From the NCBI GenBank assembly GCA_019722365.1, contig JADFUC010000804.1, positions 85,185-149,184 of the forward strand: a stretch of DNA of 64,000 nucleotides. Direction: 5' to 3'. Below are positions 61,640 to 64,000 of the stretch, piece after piece. The position numbers and the translations under genes were made by a program. Under the pieces are notes generated by a model that did no database searches, was not told where the DNA came from, and saw only the letters and a list, made by a program, of their open reading frames with translations. Positions within the stretch are counted from its first letter, which is position 1, and each line of letters starts with the position of its first letter. This stretch comes from Lithospermum erythrorhizon. Taxonomy: Eukaryota; Streptophyta; Magnoliopsida; Boraginales; Boraginaceae.

Positions 61640-64000
61640 TGGCGGATATTCTGGAGTTACCTGACGGGAAGCTTCGAGGATTCCCCAGGGCAGTCCTGGG
61701 TAGCAAATCTATGTGGGTTGGAAGCTAAAGTCTTGTTTGATTCGAGGAGCTACTCATTCCTTTATATCTAAAATTCTCGGCGTATTCTAAAACTCGAAAT
61801 TCTTGCTATTCACTTCTAATTCTAACTCGGTGGGGAATGCGGTAAGATTGATAAGGTACTTAGAAATTGTCCCGTAAGTATTGGAAATCAATGTACGGAG
61901 ATAGATTTATTACCTTTGAGATAGACGTTTTGATCTTATTAAGGGAATGGTTGGTTGGGGAAAGCGTCATGCGGTGATAGATTGTCATCTTAAGAAGGTG
62001 AAATATCTAGTCTGGTAAGATCTAAGATCTTCTTTCTAGGTGATAGAAAAATCCTTTCCTCTTTATAAAATTTACGCCTTAGTTGCCCATAAGATGTTGA
62101 GAAGTGGATGTGTTGGTTATCTTGCCCATGTTGTTGACACAAGTAAAGAGAAGGTTGATTTGAAAGAGGTGCATGTTGTGAGAGAGTATGTTGATGTGTT
62201 TCCTGAGGAATTGCCGGGACTTCCTCCTGTGCGGGAGGTGGAGTTTTCTATAGAATTGATTCCTGGTACTACTCCGATTTCTATGGCACCTTATAGAATG
62301 GCTCCTGCGGAGTTGAAGGAGTTGAAAGCACTTAATTGCGAGAGGTGTTGGATAAAGGATTCATTCGACAGTAATTCGCGCAGGAGCTCCGGTGTTATTT
62401 GTCGAAAGAAGGATGGATCTTTGAGGTTGTGTATCGATTATAGGCAATTTGAACAAAGTAACCGTAGAATCGATATCCGTTGCCTTACAAGTTGATGATC
62501 TGTTTGATCAATTGAAGGATGCCGGGTATTTTCTAAGATGACTTGAGGAGTCGGGGCTACCGTGATTGAGGATTAAGGAGGATGATGTATCGAAAGTCGA
62601 CTTTAGAACAAGATATGGGCACTCACAGTTTGGTGATGCCATTTGGGTTGTAGAATGCTTACTGCCGCATTTATGGATCTTATGAATCAGATTGTTCCGC
62701 ATAGATAAATTTGTGGTGGTGTTCATTGTGACATTTTGATATATTCGGTAGTGAGGGAGAGCAAAGAGCAGCTTGAGGATTGTGCTAGAGACTTTGAGGA
62801 AAAATGAATTGTATCTTTAAATTTTCCAAGTGTGAATTTTGGTTGAGAAAAGTGCGGTTGGGCCATGTGATTTCGGGGAGAGAGGTATAAGTGTTGATCC
62901 TCAAAGGTTGGAAATTTGTGATGAATTGGGAGCGACCAGCTAGTGTTCTTGAAATACGGAGGTTTTACGGGTCTAGCGGGATACTACTCGGAGATTTATA
63001 CAAGACTTCTCAATTATTGCCCACGCCCCGTGACCGGGTTGACTAGAAAAGGAGTTCGTTTGTTTGGAATGAGGATTGTGAAGCAGTGCTTGATGAGTTG
63101 AAAGAGAAATTTGACTACCGCGGTATTCGGCTCTTCCGTCGGAGACGAGGATGGGCGTGTATGGTAGTGCGTCGCGTCGGGGTTGGGATGTGTGTTAATG
63201 CAACGTGGTAAGGTGGTAGCGTATGCATCGCGGCAGTGAGAAATCATGAGAAAAAACTATCAACACACGATTTAGACTATTTGCTATTGTGTTCGCACTT
63301 AAGATTTGGAGGCATTATTTGTATGGGAGTGACTTGCAAAATTTTTCTTGATAAAGTTTAGAAATACCTCAGCGAAGATTTGAATCGAGGCGAAGGTGGA
63401 TGGAGTTTATCAGCGATTATGATGTTTCTATTGAGTATCATCCCGGGAAAGCGAATGTAGTGGCTGATGCCTTGAGTCGGAAGGGGAAGATTAAGGAGCC
63501 ATTAAATGAAATGAAGCAACTTGGTGTTAATTTCGGAGTGGGAGTCGATGGTGGTTTGTTGGCACAAATAAGGGTTCGACCGGTTCTTGTTGATCGAATA
63601 CTGGAGGGACAGCAAAAAGATGAGAAATTACAAAAAATAATAGGGGAAGTGAAGAGCGGAAGCAGATCAGACTTTGTGGTGAGAGAGGATGGAGCTCTTA
63701 CAATGCATGGTAGATTATTCGTTCCTTATTCTCAGGAGTTGAAAAAGGAGATTTTGGATGAGGCTCATAATGCTCCATACAGTATGCATCCTGGTGGTAC
63801 AAAGATGTATAGAGACTTAAAAGCAGTGTATTGAGTAGCCCGACATAGAGGGAAATTGCTGAATTTGTATCAAAATGTAGAGCATCGGCCGAGGTAGAGA
63901 TAGAACACCGACATCCGCGGGGCTATTGCGGCCCCTTCTATTCGAGTGGACTTGGGAGCATATTACGATGGACTTTGTTTTGGAAGCAATACGTAACTGG
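61640..64000 (+). pseudogene. gypsy pol (protease, RT, RNase H, integrase start), frameshifted
   Basis: A protease active-site stretch at about 61735-61770 is split by a two-base insertion. RT begins with VVREYVDVFPEELPGLPP (about 62183) and PYRMAPAELKELK (about 62290), then CRKKDGSLRLCIDYRQ (about 62400). The catalytic aspartate motif near 62711-62747 is broken by a one-base loss. RNase H text includes MQRGKVVAYASRQ (about 63197) and the 3' part is open at 63400-63834: YHPGKANVVADALSRKGK, then HNAPYSMHPGGTKMYRDLK, the start of the integrase HHCC zinc region. Integrase text continues in another frame to 64000. DVFPEELPGLPP plus this order is typical of Tekay/Del chromoviruses. Confidence 0.85.

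Larger units (their letters stand above)
59255..64000 (+). mobile_element. Ty3/gypsy element (copy F, Tekay/Del-like), 3'-truncated by the window
   Basis: LTR from TGTGATAACCCG (59255) to about 60265 is followed by a degraded initiator-Met PBS (TTAATATCGAGCACA, 60268). Gag begins near 60408 (ATGCCGCCCACG). Then come the gag core, CCHC knuckles, protease, RT, RNase H and the integrase zinc region, running off the right edge. The plus orientation and the 'gagttttgaagagttgacttta' leader (about 59758-59782) match copy E. The LTR is only about 1 kb, compared with about 2.4-2.6 kb for the other copies, so it has lost sequence or is a subfamily. Frames are broken throughout. Confidence 0.8.

Overview
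The window is nuclear DNA of a flowering plant, almost certainly a eudicot. The supported genes carry GT-AG introns and plant-specific protein families, and most of the remaining sequence is plant retrotransposon debris in an AT-rich background. Three host genes are supported: a small clade-type protein phosphatase 2C (minus strand, 5 exons, 8736-11270), a BUB1 spindle-checkpoint kinase (plus strand, about 14 exons, 32115-36240) and a formiminotransferase-domain protein (plus strand, 2 exons, 47459-49155). Two broken, intronless fragments of the spliceosomal factor PRP6/STA1 lie at 49990-50890 and 52911-53402. From memory, the Arabidopsis counterparts of the three genes (PIA1-type PP2C, BUB1, FTCD-like) sit close together on chromosome 2, so the window looks like a conserved gene neighbourhood stretched by transposons.

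Layout. 1-5940: Ty3/gypsy remnant in minus orientation (gag, then LTR); the LTR is split by a tandem array of Cassandra-type TRIM elements carrying 5S rRNA-like sequence (2392-4371). 6236-8620: 3' end of a large LTR element with an env-like 'plant transposon protein' region, PPT and LTR. 8736-11270: PP2C. 12269-14693: solo gypsy LTR. 15450-16270: AT-rich tract with a long (AAT)n run. 16387-18968: solo gypsy LTR on plus. 19693-20449: lone Copia LTR. 22010-31050: near full-length gypsy element on minus. 31856-32038: Stowaway-like MITE directly upstream of BUB1. 37298-41636: complete-ended Copia element with target duplication TACCT. 42538-42758: second MITE. 44239-46890: short Copia derivative with target duplication CCATT. 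47459-49155: formiminotransferase gene. 49990-53402: the two STA1 fragments. 53403-55757: unclassified TE-like DNA. 55758-58181: gypsy LTR split by a Mutator-like element with ~300 bp inverted repeats and an internal open frame. 59255-64000: gypsy element on plus (LTR, gag, pol) running off the window.

How it works together. The three host genes are not an operon and have unrelated biochemical roles (phosphatase signalling, mitotic checkpoint, one-carbon/folate-type chemistry). Their proximity is positional. The sequence is dominated by one gypsy family (Tekay/Del-like), seen as seven LTR copies, with later elements nested in it. Host exons read cleanly almost everywhere, whereas TE coding regions are full of one- and two-base indels; the exception is the first part of BUB1, whose reading frame does not close. 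Element boundaries, exon edges and family assignments were read by eye.
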